The notes under the pieces: generated by a model
What the model was told of the DNA's origin: nothing
Seen by the model: the letters and a program-made list of their open reading frames with translations, nothing else
Databases searched by the model: none
Translations under genes and position numbers: made by a program
Shown here: positions 25,658 to 34,570 of the stretch, piece after piece
Layout of the letters: each line of letters begins with the position of its first letter
Numbering within the stretch: the first letter of the stretch is position 1
Assembly: GCF_000498475.1 (NCBI RefSeq)
Contig: NZ_AVBI01000001.1
Location: 310,001 to 374,000, forward strand
From: Flavobacterium cauense R2A-7
GTDB lineage: Bacteria; Bacteroidota; Bacteroidia; Flavobacteriales; Flavobacteriaceae
Length of the DNA: 64,000 nt
Direction of reading: 5' to 3'

Positions 25658-26408
25658 AACCATCGCGATCGCGTAAAAAACCAAATTTATTGCGGTTGGC
25701 CAGCATGGTTTCTTTATCGAGCTGAACAGTAAAAATCCCTTCTTTTCCGGAAGGTTCGATCATATAATTTCCAAAAAAATCGAAAACCTGCGAATGTCCG
25801 GGATATTGGTTTTGGTTCTCGTCCTCACCAATTCGGTTAACCCCAACCACATACGACATATTTTCAATGGCGCGTGCTTTAAGCAAGGCATTCCAGGCGT
25901 TGATTCTGGGTTGTGGCCAATTGGCAACATAAATCAACACATCATAATCGTCGTTAAAACGGGAAAAAACCGGAAAGCGCAAGTCGTAACAAATCAGCAA
26001 ACAGATATTCCATCCCAAATAGCGGATTATTTTTTTATCGGCACCTCTGGTGTACACCTTATCTTCCCCAGCCAATGAAAACCGGTGGCGTTTATCATAA
26101 AATTCGACTTCCCCGGTGGGAAACACAAAAAGAGACCTATTGTAATATTTTTCCTCCTCACGAATAACAACACTTCCGGTAATGGCAAAATTTCGGTCTT
26201 TTGCAATGGTTTTCATCCAGTGTACCGTTGGCCCTTCCATTGTTTCCGCTACATTATGAGGGTTCATTGTAAATCCGGACGTAAACATTTCCGGGAGAAC
26301 CACCAACAAAGTATCTGAGGGAACTTCCTGGAGTTTTTCGGTAAAATAATTGCGATTGGCTTCTGGATTTTCCCAAGATAGCGGCGCCTGAATAATAGAA
26401 ATCTGCAT
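25641..26408 (-). CDS. Carbon-nitrogen hydrolase (omega-amidase / YafV-like)
   Basis: 255 residues of the nitrilase superfamily. The catalytic triad is Glu in LPEMFTSGF, Lys in YDKRHRFSLAGE and Cys in LLICYDLRFPVF. The best match is the omega-amidase group that hydrolyses 2-oxoglutaramate in methionine salvage and transamination repair; other amides are possible. The ATG at 26408 (MQISIIQAPLSWENP) is chosen over an in-frame start 42 bases upstream because it aligns with the family. The 3' end overlaps the convergent lipoprotein gene. Confidence 0.9.
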   Translation of the reverse strand: MQISIIQAPLSWENPEANRNYFTEKLQEVPSDTLLVVLPEMFTSGFTMNPHNVAETMEGPTVHWMKTIAKDRNFAITGSVVIREEEKYYNRSLFVFPTGEVEFYDKRHRFSLAGEDKVYTRGADKKIIRYLGWNICLLICYDLRFPVFSRFNDDYDVLIYVANWPQPRINAWNALLKARAIENMSYVVGVNRIGEDENQNQYPGHSQVFDFFGNYMIEPSGKEGIFTVQLDKETMLANRNKFGFLRDRDGFTLRE

Positions 26409-26440
26409 AGTGTAACTTTTCGTTAAAAATACTAAAAAAC

Positions 26441-26476
26441 AAAAACGCATCCAACTACTGCCGGATGCGTTTTTAT
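26441..26476. terminator. Strong terminator after the sdh operon
   Basis: A perfect 12-bp stem, AAAAACGCATCC (26441-26452) with GGATGCGTTTTT (26463-26474). On the minus strand it ends the sdh transcript just before the amidase gene. Confidence 0.88.
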
Positions 26477-26493
26477 CTATTCACCTTAAAAGC

Positions 26494-27255
26494 TTATTTC
26501 AAACTCGCTTTTAAGAATTCTCTGTTCATACGAGCAATGTTCTCTAGAGAAATTCCTTTCGGACACTCAATTTCACAAGCTCCGGTATTGGTACAGTTTC
26601 CAAATCCTTCTTCGTCCATTTGGCGTACCATGTTCAGTACACGTTGTGTTGCTTCTACTTTCCCTTGCGGTAATAAAGCATACTGCGATACTTTCGCACC
26701 CACGAACAACATTGCCGAACCATTTTTACAAGTCGCCACACAAGCACCACATCCGATACAAGCTGCTGCTTCGAACGCTTTATCCGCATCGTGTTTTGGC
26801 ACTGGAGTTGCGTTGGCATCAATGGTGTTTCCGGAAGTATTTACCGAAACGAAACCACCGGCTTGTTGGATTCTGTCGAACGCACTTCGGTCTACCACTA
26901 AATCTTTGATTACCGGGAACGCTTTACTTCTCCAAGGCTCTACAAAAATAGTATCGCCGTCTTTGAACATTCTCATGTGCAACTGACAAGTTGTAATTCC
27001 GGTATCCGGACCGTGCGCACGTCCGTTGATGTATAACGAACACATTCCGCAGATTCCCTCACGACAATCGTGATCGAACGCAATCGGTTCTTTCTTTTCG
27101 TTGATTAATTGTTCGTTCAATTGGTCTAACATTTCCAAGAACGAACTTGCAGTAGAAACATTATCCAATTTATAAGTTTCCATGCTTCCTTTGGATTTCG
27201 CATTTTTCTGACGCCAAATCTTAAGGTTTATATTGATATTTTTTGCTGAAGACAT
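26494..27255 (-). CDS. sdhB: Succinate dehydrogenase / fumarate reductase iron-sulfur subunit
   Basis: 253 residues. Cysteines for the 2Fe-2S cluster lie in [19 protein letters not shown]. Those for the 4Fe-4S and 3Fe-4S clusters lie in [15 protein letters not shown] and [15 protein letters not shown]. The subunit carries electrons from SdhA to the haem subunit. The ATG at 27255 (MSSAKNINI) is preferred over an in-frame start 30 bases earlier that would lie inside sdhA. The spacing to the sdhA stop is 7 bases. Confidence 0.96.
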   Translation of the reverse strand: MSSAKNININLKIWRQKNAKSKGSMETYKLDNVSTASSFLEMLDQLNEQLINEKKEPIAFDHDCREGICGMCSLYINGRAHGPDTGITTCQLHMRMFKDGDTIFVEPWRSKAFPVIKDLVVDRSAFDRIQQAGGFVSVNTSGNTIDANATPVPKHDADKAFEAAACIGCGACVATCKNGSAMLFVGAKVSQYALLPQGKVEATQRVLNMVRQMDEEGFGNCTNTGACEIECPKGISLENIARMNREFLKASLK

Positions 27256-27262
27256 AATTCTG

Positions 27263-29272
27263 TTATTTGTAATTTCTAGCTGCAATTTTGATAAACTCGT
27301 ATTTCAACTCTTCCTTATGAAGCTCTTCTTTGCTGATATCGTCGCCTTTGTATTCCCAGGCACCAACAAATTTGAAGTTTTCATCATCACGCAAAGTTTC
27401 ACCTTCGGCATCCTGATACTCTTCACGGAAATGACCGCCACACGATTCTTTACGTTGCAAAGCATCCATTGCCATTAATTGACCCAATTCGATGAAATCC
27501 GCCACACGAAGTGCTTTTTCCAATTCAGGATTCAATTCGTCTGCACTTCCCGGAACGAAAACGTCTTTGTAGAATTCTTCTTTCAGTTGAGCGATTTCTT
27601 CAATTGCTTCACTCAAACCTTGTGCATTACGTCCCATTCCAACTTTGTTCCACATGATCAAACCTAATTTTTTATGGAAATGATCAACGGATTTAGTTCC
27701 GTTATTGTTAAGGAATTTGTTGATGGAATCTTTCACTCTGTTTTCCGCCTCTACGAATTCAGCAGAATCGGTAGAAATTTTACCCGTACGGATTTCGTCT
27801 GCCAAATAGTTGGAAACAGTGTAAGGCAACACGAAGTAACCATCAGCCAAACCTTGCATTAAAGCCGAAGCTCCAAGTCGGTTTGCACCGTGATCTGAGA
27901 AGTTAGCTTCACCAGCCACAAAACAACCCGGAATCGTCGACTGTAGGTTATAATCTACCCATACACCTCCCATAGTATAGTGAACGGCTGGATAAATTTT
28001 CATCGGAGTTTCGTATGGATTCTCGTCGGTGATTTTTTGGTACATGGTAAACAAGTTACCGTATTTTTCTTCCAACCATTGTTTTCCAAGCGCAGTAATT
28101 TCTTCAGCAGTAGGATTATGATTTCCTTTTGCATAGGCTGCTTGCCTTCCTTTGGTTTGAATTTCAGTAGAGAAATCAAGGTAAACTCCTTCGTTGGTAT
28201 CGTTTGCTTCGATTCCGAAACCGGCATCACAACGCTCTTTTGCTGCTCTGGAAGCCACATCACGAGGCACTAAGTTACCAAATGCAGGATATCTTCTTTC
28301 CAAGTAATAATCTCTGTCTTCTTCTGCAATTTGCGTCGGTTTTAATTTACCGGCTCTAATCGCTTCCGCATCTTCTTTTTTCTTAGGTACCCAAATACGT
28401 CCTGAGTTACGCAACGATTCCGACATCAACGTTAATTTTGACTGATTCGTTCCGTGCACCGGAATACAAGTTGGGTGAATCTGCACATAACACGGATTAG
28501 CGAATAATGCTCCTTGTTTGTGTATTTTCCATCCGGCCGTTACGTTACTTCCCATTGCGTTGGTAGAAAGGAAATAAACGTTTCCGTATCCTCCGGTTGC
28601 AATGATTACCGCATGTGCTGAATGTCTTTCGATTTCTCCGGTAATTAAATTACGGGCAATGATTCCGCGTGCTTTACCGTCTACTTTTACCAAATCCAAC
28701 ATTTCGTGGCGGTTGTACATTTGTACACGTCCTAAACCAATTTGTCTTGACAAAGCAGAATACGCTCCTAACAACAATTGTTGTCCTGTCTGACCCGCCG
28801 CATAGAACGTACGTTGTACCTGAGTACCACCGAACGAACGGTTGTCTAACATTCCGCCGTAATCACGTGCAAAAGGAACTCCCTGAGCCACACATTGATC
28901 GATAATATTAGCCGACACTTCCGCTAGACGGTGAACGTTTGCTTCACGCGCACGGTAGTCTCCCCCTTTGATGGTATCGTAAAACAATCGGTACGTACTG
29001 TCACCGTCATTTTGATAATTTTTCGCCGCATTAATACCTCCTTGTGCCGCAATCGAGTGCGCACGACGTGGAGAATCTTGAAAACAGAACGCTTTAACAT
29101 TATAACCCATTTCACCAAGAGAAGCGGCCGCCGAAGCACCTGCCAATCCTGTTCCTACAACAATAACATCAATTTTTGGTCTGTTATTTGGAGCAACCAG
29201 TTTTAAATGGTTTTTATGATTAGTCCATTTCTCGGAAATGGAACCTTCTGGTATTTTAGAATCTAACTTCAT
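27263..29272 (-). CDS. sdhA: Succinate dehydrogenase / fumarate reductase flavoprotein subunit
   Basis: 669 residues, long compared with proteobacterial SdhA but normal for the Bacteroidetes/Wolinella-like type. The dinucleotide motif is [14 protein letters not shown] (GxGxxG at 40-45), and the FAD-linking histidine is His72 in [11 protein letters not shown]. Substrate-site residues follow around HPTCIPVHG and the C-terminal [11 protein letters not shown]. It interconverts succinate and fumarate at the inner membrane. It lies 15 bases downstream of sdhC. Confidence 0.96.
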   Translation of the reverse strand: MKLDSKIPEGSISEKWTNHKNHLKLVAPNNRPKIDVIVVGTGLAGASAAASLGEMGYNVKAFCFQDSPRRAHSIAAQGGINAAKNYQNDGDSTYRLFYDTIKGGDYRAREANVHRLAEVSANIIDQCVAQGVPFARDYGGMLDNRSFGGTQVQRTFYAAGQTGQQLLLGAYSALSRQIGLGRVQMYNRHEMLDLVKVDGKARGIIARNLITGEIERHSAHAVIIATGGYGNVYFLSTNAMGSNVTAGWKIHKQGALFANPCYVQIHPTCIPVHGTNQSKLTLMSESLRNSGRIWVPKKKEDAEAIRAGKLKPTQIAEEDRDYYLERRYPAFGNLVPRDVASRAAKERCDAGFGIEANDTNEGVYLDFSTEIQTKGRQAAYAKGNHNPTAEEITALGKQWLEEKYGNLFTMYQKITDENPYETPMKIYPAVHYTMGGVWVDYNLQSTIPGCFVAGEANFSDHGANRLGASALMQGLADGYFVLPYTVSNYLADEIRTGKISTDSAEFVEAENRVKDSINKFLNNNGTKSVDHFHKKLGLIMWNKVGMGRNAQGLSEAIEEIAQLKEEFYKDVFVPGSADELNPELEKALRVADFIELGQLMAMDALQRKESCGGHFREEYQDAEGETLRDDENFKFVGAWEYKGDDISKEELHKEELKYEFIKIAARNYK

Positions 29273-29287
29273 ATATTTTGATGTTGA

Positions 29288-30145
29288 TTATTTAAAAAAG
29301 TGGATATAAACCGGAATAACAGCAAACAATAACGGTACTATGATTGCGAATAATTTTCCGAAAGTCTTAATAGCTGGGGTAAATTTATTATTCACTCCCA
29401 ACGATTGGAATGCACTTTGGAATCCGTGTAATAAATGGAATGCCAAAACAGCCATTGCCAACACATACAAAATTGTTGCAATTAATCCTGTTTTTGCATC
29501 CTGGAAGAATGCAAATGTTATTTTGTGTAAATCTTTATACAATTCTCCAATTTTAACATTAGCCTGAATATTATAAACATCCGTTCCGTTTTTAATCGTT
29601 ATTTGTTTCGGCATCATTGGATTAGGCGCTTCGCCTTCAAGCTGAATCTGATCTACCTGATAAAACTCACCAACTTTTCTCCCAACAAACAATTCTTGTT
29701 TTTGACCCTGAACTTCAACAGTTTGTTTCATTAACGGCATGTTCTTATCAAAATGCATTACCGCCCAGAAATTTACCATATGCGTAACAATAAAAACCAA
29801 AATCAAAGTTCCCAAAACCGCCATGTTTCTGGATGAAAAACTACTGTTTGCTCCAGGATTGGTTTTCGCGTAACCGATTGGCCTTGCTTTTACGTTTTGA
29901 TACGTTAGCATGAACCCGTCAAAAGCGTGAAATAAAATAGAGAAGTACGTTAAATAAGATAATAATTTTACCGCCGGATTGGAAGTCATGAAAACCGCAT
30001 ACTGATTGAACTGTAATGCATCGCCAAAAATCAACTGAAGATTCCCGGCCAAGTGACCTGCCAAAAACAAGCATAAAAATAAACCCGTAAGAGCCATCCA
30101 GTATTTTTTTACGATAGACGACTTTAAAAGTGCAGATTTTGCCAT
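29288..30145 (-). CDS. sdhC: Succinate dehydrogenase cytochrome b subunit, with an inserted domain
   Basis: 285 residues with five membrane helices, the single-anchor diheme (type B) form. Candidate haem histidines are in FLAGHLAGN, ILFHAFDGF, VTHMVNFW and LLHGFQSAFQS. Relatives known to me are about 220-230 residues. The extra length is a soluble insertion of roughly 60-70 residues (about 128-198) between helices 3 and 4, from KNMPLMKQTVEVQGQ to KIGELYKD. It is the first gene of sdhCAB. Confidence 0.93.
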   Translation of the reverse strand: MAKSALLKSSIVKKYWMALTGLFLCLFLAGHLAGNLQLIFGDALQFNQYAVFMTSNPAVKLLSYLTYFSILFHAFDGFMLTYQNVKARPIGYAKTNPGANSSFSSRNMAVLGTLILVFIVTHMVNFWAVMHFDKNMPLMKQTVEVQGQKQELFVGRKVGEFYQVDQIQLEGEAPNPMMPKQITIKNGTDVYNIQANVKIGELYKDLHKITFAFFQDAKTGLIATILYVLAMAVLAFHLLHGFQSAFQSLGVNNKFTPAIKTFGKLFAIIVPLLFAVIPVYIHFFK

Positions 30146-30183
30146 AGTATTTGTTTAGTGTAATAGTTTTTAAAAAAGTGAAA

Positions 30184-30214
30184 CAAAAATAAAGCTATTT
30201 CAACTTACAGACAA
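30184..30214 (-). promoter_or_regulatory. Promoter of sdhCAB
   Basis: On the minus strand TTG (30212-30214), a 20-base spacer and TATTTTTG (30184-30191); the leader is about 35 bases. Confidence 0.7.
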
Positions 30215-30263
30215 GCCTTTGCCGCTTATTTATAATGAATATAAAATGCCGTTGTTCCCTAAT

Positions 30264-30294
30264 AAAAAACCACTCTTTTAGAGTGGTTTTTTTA
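30264..30294 (-). terminator. Terminator of the downstream lipoprotein gene
   Basis: AAAAAACCACTC (30264-30275) pairs with GAGTGGTTTTTT (30281-30292) around a 5-base loop. Confidence 0.88.
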
Positions 30295-30299
30295 TATTT

Positions 30300-31178
30300 C
30301 TATTGAAAACTGGGAATCAGTCCTCTCAACCCCATATCGACGACATTTTCTCCAGCAGCTGGTTCGTATTTACCATCTGCATTTACTTCGTGCCATTCAA
30401 AACTGTTATTTACAGACAACGACAAAGTCACCACAACATCCTGTGTTTCTGTTCCTGTAATTACCAGATTGCTGGAAAACTGACCTGTCACCACGCAGGA
30501 TCCGGCCGGAATTGGCGAAGTAGCCGCTAAAGGATTCGGAACCGTTGTGGCTCCGGCGGGTGTCTGCCCTGAAGTGGAATAATTATAACCGCTCAAACCA
30601 AACGCCCAATATCCCTGACTCCTGTTTCCGTTCACCGGAAAAGTATACGAACCTACAGTATGGGTTGTTATATAATTATTAAACCCCACAAAACTGGCCA
30701 ACGTTCCGACATATTCCGTTCCGGCACTTAAAACATTGATTTTATAATTTTGATAAGACAACGAACAGCGCACCCACTCGTAACTTCCCGCAGCAATATT
30801 TCGCAACGGAATGGAAAGAAATACCTCTCCTTCCCCTACAATTTTCGCTTTGCTGAAATCAATCGCATTTGTTCCTCCGGCTGTTGTTTCTGGAGCATGA
30901 TATAAAACTGTCCCCGCCCCCAAAGCAGTGTTCGCAGTGGGCGCAAATTCAAGATAATGCGAACTTATCGAATTAAAAACCGGAGACTGTGCGGCATTAC
31001 CAGACGGAACCGAAGAAGGTTGCCCCAAATTATTCAGCCGAACCTGGGTGGGATCAAATTTAAACTTCACAATCAACTGGGGTTCGTGTGGCGCTACCAC
31101 TGCCGTATCATCCTGATCGGTGCAGGAAAAAAACACTGTTGAAAGTAAAAGTAACGGCAAAAAAGTCTTGATGTACAT
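30300..31178 (-). CDS. MbnP-like lipoprotein of unknown function
   Basis: 292 residues. The lipobox VFFSC puts the lipidated cysteine at residue 19, followed by an acidic spacer DQDD. The rest is beta-rich with a Gly/Ser/Thr bias and ends with WHEVNADGKYEPAAGENVVDMGLRG, a conserved-looking tail. The start of the mature part (PQLIVKFKFDPTQVRLNNLGQ) resembles the MbnP family linked to copper handling. That link is tentative. Monocistronic, with the terminator 6 bases after the stop. Confidence 0.7.
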   Translation of the reverse strand: MYIKTFLPLLLLSTVFFSCTDQDDTAVVAPHEPQLIVKFKFDPTQVRLNNLGQPSSVPSGNAAQSPVFNSISSHYLEFAPTANTALGAGTVLYHAPETTAGGTNAIDFSKAKIVGEGEVFLSIPLRNIAAGSYEWVRCSLSYQNYKINVLSAGTEYVGTLASFVGFNNYITTHTVGSYTFPVNGNRSQGYWAFGLSGYNYSTSGQTPAGATTVPNPLAATSPIPAGSCVVTGQFSSNLVITGTETQDVVVTLSLSVNNSFEWHEVNADGKYEPAAGENVVDMGLRGLIPSFQ

Positions 31179-31319
31179 AATGATTAATTTTTAAATCAAA
31201 CAATTCATTTTTTGGAGTAACAACCATTTAAGGAACGATAATCGGACACAATATATTGCAATATTTTAAAATCCCACAAAAAACTTAAACCGAATAAACA
31301 CTTTTGCCCTGAAAGTTCC

Positions 31320-31327
31320 TAAATTTG
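31320..31327 (+). promoter_or_regulatory. -7 promoter element of the aminopeptidase P gene
   Basis: TAAATTTG, 30 bases before the ATG at 31358. This rules out translation from the in-frame codon at 31325. Confidence 0.55.
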
Positions 31328-31357
31328 AATTCTTATTATTCTATAAACCATTTCATC

Positions 31358-32650
31358 ATGAAATACCATCAGATAGACCGTGATTTGTTCATCAAAAACC
31401 GAAGCAAATTTACGGCGCAAATGAAACCAAAAAGTGTTGCGGTTTTCAATTCCAACGACATCTACCCGGTTTCAGCCGACAGCACACTACCGTTCGCGCA
31501 ACACCGCGATATTTTCTATTTATCCGGAGTCGATCAGGAAGAAAGCATCTTATTGCTTTTCCCGGACGCTCCTTACGAAAACCTCAAAGAAATTTTATTC
31601 CTAAAAGAAACCAACGAACACATTGCCGTTTGGGAAGGCGAAAAACTAACCAAAGAGCGTGCCTTTGAAGTATCGGGAATTCGTACGGTAATCTGGTTGC
31701 AGGATTTTCATAAAACGCTAAAGGAAATCATGGCTTATGCCGAAACGATGTACATCAATACCAACGAGCATTACCGCGCCACAATTGAAACCGAAACCCG
31801 AGAAGCCCGTTTCATCAAATGGTGGAAAGAAAACTATCCGGCCCATAAAGTCGAAAAATCGAATCCTATTTTACAACGCATTCGTTCCATAAAAGAAAGC
31901 GAAGAACTTGATTTGATTCAAAACGCGTGTACCATTACCGAAAAAGGATTCCGTCGCGTGTTATCGTTTGTAAAACCCAACGTAACCGAATACGAAATCG
32001 AAGCCGAATTTGCGCACGAATTCCTAAGAAACCGTTCCAAAGGTTTTGCCTACACTCCGATTATCGCCTCGGGAAACAACGCCAATGTTTTACACTATAT
32101 TGAAAACAACCAACAATGTAAAGCCGGCGATTTATTGCTTTTGGACGTGGGTGCCGAATACGCCAATTATTCGAGCGACATGACCCGTACCATTCCGGTT
32201 TCCGGTCGTTTTTCCGACAGACAAAAAGAAGTATATAATGCCGTTTTACGTGTGAAGAACGAAGCTACAAAAATGCTGGTTCCCGGAAATTTCTGGAAAC
32301 AATATCATGTGGAAGTGGGCAAAATCATGACTTCCGAGTTGTTAGGTTTGGGACTGATTGACAAAGCCGATGTACAGAACGAAAATCCGGACTGGCCGGC
32401 CTACAAAAAATACTTCATGCACGGTACTTCGCACCACATGGGATTAGATACCCACGATTACGGATTATTGTACGAACCGATGCAGGCCAATATGGTATTT
32501 ACCGTGGAACCGGGCATTTATATTCCTGCCGAAGGTTTCGGAATTCGTTTGGAAGATGATGTAGTGATTCAGGAAAAAGGCGAACCGTTCAACCTGATGC
32601 GTAACATCCCGATTGAAGTGGAGGAAATTGAGAGTTTGATGAATGCTTAG
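31358..32650 (+). CDS. pepP: Xaa-Pro aminopeptidase (aminopeptidase P)
   Basis: 430 residues. An N-terminal creatinase-like domain (about 1-170) precedes the pita-bread metallopeptidase domain. The dimetal ligands are the aspartates in LLLDVGAEYANYSSDMTRTIP, His in HGTSHHMGLDTHD, Glu in VFTVEPGIYIP and Glu in IRLEDDVV. It removes N-terminal residues that precede proline. No signal peptide, so cytoplasmic. Confidence 0.95.
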   Translation: MKYHQIDRDLFIKNRSKFTAQMKPKSVAVFNSNDIYPVSADSTLPFAQHRDIFYLSGVDQEESILLLFPDAPYENLKEILFLKETNEHIAVWEGEKLTKERAFEVSGIRTVIWLQDFHKTLKEIMAYAETMYINTNEHYRATIETETREARFIKWWKENYPAHKVEKSNPILQRIRSIKESEELDLIQNACTITEKGFRRVLSFVKPNVTEYEIEAEFAHEFLRNRSKGFAYTPIIASGNNANVLHYIENNQQCKAGDLLLLDVGAEYANYSSDMTRTIPVSGRFSDRQKEVYNAVLRVKNEATKMLVPGNFWKQYHVEVGKIMTSELLGLGLIDKADVQNENPDWPAYKKYFMHGTSHHMGLDTHDYGLLYEPMQANMVFTVEPGIYIPAEGFGIRLEDDVVIQEKGEPFNLMRNIPIEVEEIESLMNA

Positions 32651-32706
32651 TTTTAAGAAAAGAATATCCCTAAAAAACGGTTTGCGAAAGTGAGCCGTTT
32701 CTTTTT

Positions 32707-32734
32707 TTGAATTCATTTATTAAAGTTATTTTTG
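32707..32734 (+). promoter_or_regulatory. Promoter of the alpha/beta hydrolase gene
   Basis: TTG (32707-32709), a 17-base spacer and TATTTTTG (32727-32734). It overlaps the first possible TTG start (32732) and so helps to fix the true start downstream. Confidence 0.65.
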
Positions 32735-32752
32735 TCTCATAAAATTTCGCTT

Positions 32753-33535
32753 TTGAAAACCATTCTCCATAAAAACACCAAAATCGCTTATTCCGAAACC
32801 GGAAAAGGTACCGCTGTGGTATTGCTTCACGGATTTCTGGAAAACGCCACCATGTGGGATTTTTATGTGCCGGAATTTTCAAAAAAATACCGCGTCATCA
32901 CCATCGATCTGTTGGGGCACGGACAAACCGAATGCATGGGCTACCTTCACACCATGGAAGACATGGCCGATGCCGTTCATGCCGTGTTGCACGAATTGCG
33001 CATTCGAAAAGCCATTTTTGTGGGACATTCCATGGGAGGTTATGTTGCATTGGCGTTCGCCGAATTGTATCCCGACAACGTAAAAGGAATTGTGCTTTTA
33101 AATTCCACTTCGAGAGCCGACAGCGAGGAACGAAAATTAAATCGCGACCGGGCGATTGTGTGTGTAAAAAAAGACTATTCTGCTTTTATCCGGATGTCGA
33201 TTGCGAATTTATTCAGTGAAGACAATCGCGAAAAACTGAGCGAAGAAATTGAAAACGTAAAACTGGAAGCACTAAAAACACCGCTTCAAGGTATCGTTGC
33301 CGCATTGGAAGGTATGAAAACCCGAAATGACCGCGAAGTATTACTGCATTTTGCTCCCTATCCTATTATGCTGATTTTAGGCGAAAAGGATCCGGTACTG
33401 AATTTCGATGAAAACAAAGAACAAATCGAAGGCACGGACGTTAAATTCATCTCCTTTCCCGACGGCCACATGAGTCATATTGAGAACAAAAACAAATTGG
33501 GCAAACTATTATTGGATTTTTTCAAGACAGTTTAA
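32753..33535 (+). CDS. Alpha/beta hydrolase
   Basis: 260 residues. The oxyanion segment is LLHGFLENATMWD, the nucleophile elbow GHSMGGYVAL, and the catalytic His lies in DGHMSHIENK. Compact esterases, lactonases and MenH-like enzymes all look like this, so the substrate is open. The start is taken as TTG at 32753 (MKTILHKNTKIAY): the frame also opens at TTG 32732, but that codon lies inside the -7 promoter element. Its stop codon overlaps the stop of the convergent ABC gene. Confidence 0.85.
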   Translation: MKTILHKNTKIAYSETGKGTAVVLLHGFLENATMWDFYVPEFSKKYRVITIDLLGHGQTECMGYLHTMEDMADAVHAVLHELRIRKAIFVGHSMGGYVALAFAELYPDNVKGIVLLNSTSRADSEERKLNRDRAIVCVKKDYSAFIRMSIANLFSEDNREKLSEEIENVKLEALKTPLQGIVAALEGMKTRNDREVLLHFAPYPIMLILGEKDPVLNFDENKEQIEGTDVKFISFPDGHMSHIENKNKLGKLLLDFFKTV

Positions 33536-34200
33536 AGCATTCCTTCTTTTAAATAACCTCGCTCAATCAATTCGTTTGTATCTTTTAAATGATGGGTTTT
33601 ACCCGCTACCATCAGGATCAATTTAGTGGAAACTTCAATTACGTTTCGGTAATTGTGATCGGTAATGATAATGCCTTTGGATTTTGCATTTTCCCTTATT
33701 AACGCATTTATATTTTCCACCATAACCGGCGCCAATCCGTTATAAGGTTCGTCCAAAAGAACAAATTTCGAATCATTGAATAAGATAAGTTTTATCTCCA
33801 GATAGCGCAATTCCCCTCCGGACAGATGGCTGATTTTTTTATTCAACATCGATTGAATCATCGAATCATCACAAAAGACATTGCGTTTCTCTTTCGAAAT
33901 CGACAACTGAATGGTTTTGGCAACCGAAAAATGTTTCGGAATAAAATTATCCTGAGGCAGATAACCGATTTCTTTTAATAATTCGGAAGTCTTCACTTGT
34001 AGTTTTCCGTCAATGCGGACGAACTTATAATCGGCAGGAACCATTCCGAAAATAATTTTAAGCAGGGTTGATTTTCCGGAGCCGTTTCGTCCCAAAAGTC
34101 CAATAATGTCACCCGTTTCACATTTAAGATACACATCGGAAACCACCAATTTATGATTGAAAAATTTCTGAACACTGTCGGCTTCTAAAACATGTTTCAT
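33532..34200 (-). CDS. ABC transporter ATP-binding protein
   Basis: 222 residues, one nucleotide-binding domain. Walker A is LLGRNGSGKSTLL, the signature is SHLSGGELRYLEIK, Walker B is FVLLDEPYNGLAP and the switch histidine lies in ITDHNYRNVI. The ATG at 34200 forms an ATGA overlap with the stop of the small membrane gene upstream, so the two are translationally coupled. That gene is too small for a normal permease, so the cargo and partner are unclear. Confidence 0.9.
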   Translation of the reverse strand: MKHVLEADSVQKFFNHKLVVSDVYLKCETGDIIGLLGRNGSGKSTLLKIIFGMVPADYKFVRIDGKLQVKTSELLKEIGYLPQDNFIPKHFSVAKTIQLSISKEKRNVFCDDSMIQSMLNKKISHLSGGELRYLEIKLILFNDSKFVLLDEPYNGLAPVMVENINALIRENAKSKGIIITDHNYRNVIEVSTKLILMVAGKTHHLKDTNELIERGYLKEGML

Positions 34201-34466
34201 AAGCACAAATGAATTAGACGAACTGACAATGACAAGAGACCACAAAAAAGAAAATTAAAAAACGTACTGGATAACCATAACTGCATTTTCGAAAGTCCGT
34301 TATTATAGTAAAACAAATATGCTTCTTTATTGTGTACTTCTTTTACGGCAAGACTCGTTACAAATCCAAAGGTTACAAAAAGACTTGAAAAAACCTCAAT
34401 TCCTCCAATACCTCCAACAAGCATTAAAACCGTTGGAAGCAATGAAATCACAAAATTGACAAGCAA
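34197..34466 (-). CDS. Small membrane protein coupled to the ABC ATPase, start uncertain
   Basis: 89 residues from TTG at 34466, with about three membrane helices (LVNFVISLLPTVLMLVGG, VFSSLFVTFGFVTSLA, LWLSSTFFNFLFCGLLSLS). The frame stays open for 21 further codons upstream (to 34529: VLYEKEVIRKLHNIFEFYKST), with no ATG, GTG or TTG before a TAG. Those residues look like genuine protein. It may be an N-terminally truncated permease, use a rare start, or be a remnant. It overlaps the ATPase start by an ATGA motif. Confidence 0.55.
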   Translation of the reverse strand: MLVNFVISLLPTVLMLVGGIGGIEVFSSLFVTFGFVTSLAVKEVHNKEAYLFYYNNGLSKMQLWLSSTFFNFLFCGLLSLSVRLIHLCL

Positions 34467-34570
34467 CGTGGATTTATAAAATTCGAATATGTTGTGTAGT
34501 TTCCTGATGACTTCTTTTTCGTAAAGAACCTAAATTAAAAGAAAACAGCTACACAAATAATTGTTAAAAA

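Noticed and set aside
33532..34466. Lantibiotic or toxin-export ABC island
   Set aside because: No precursor peptide, modification enzyme or accessory protein is nearby; only a single ATPase and a small membrane frame.
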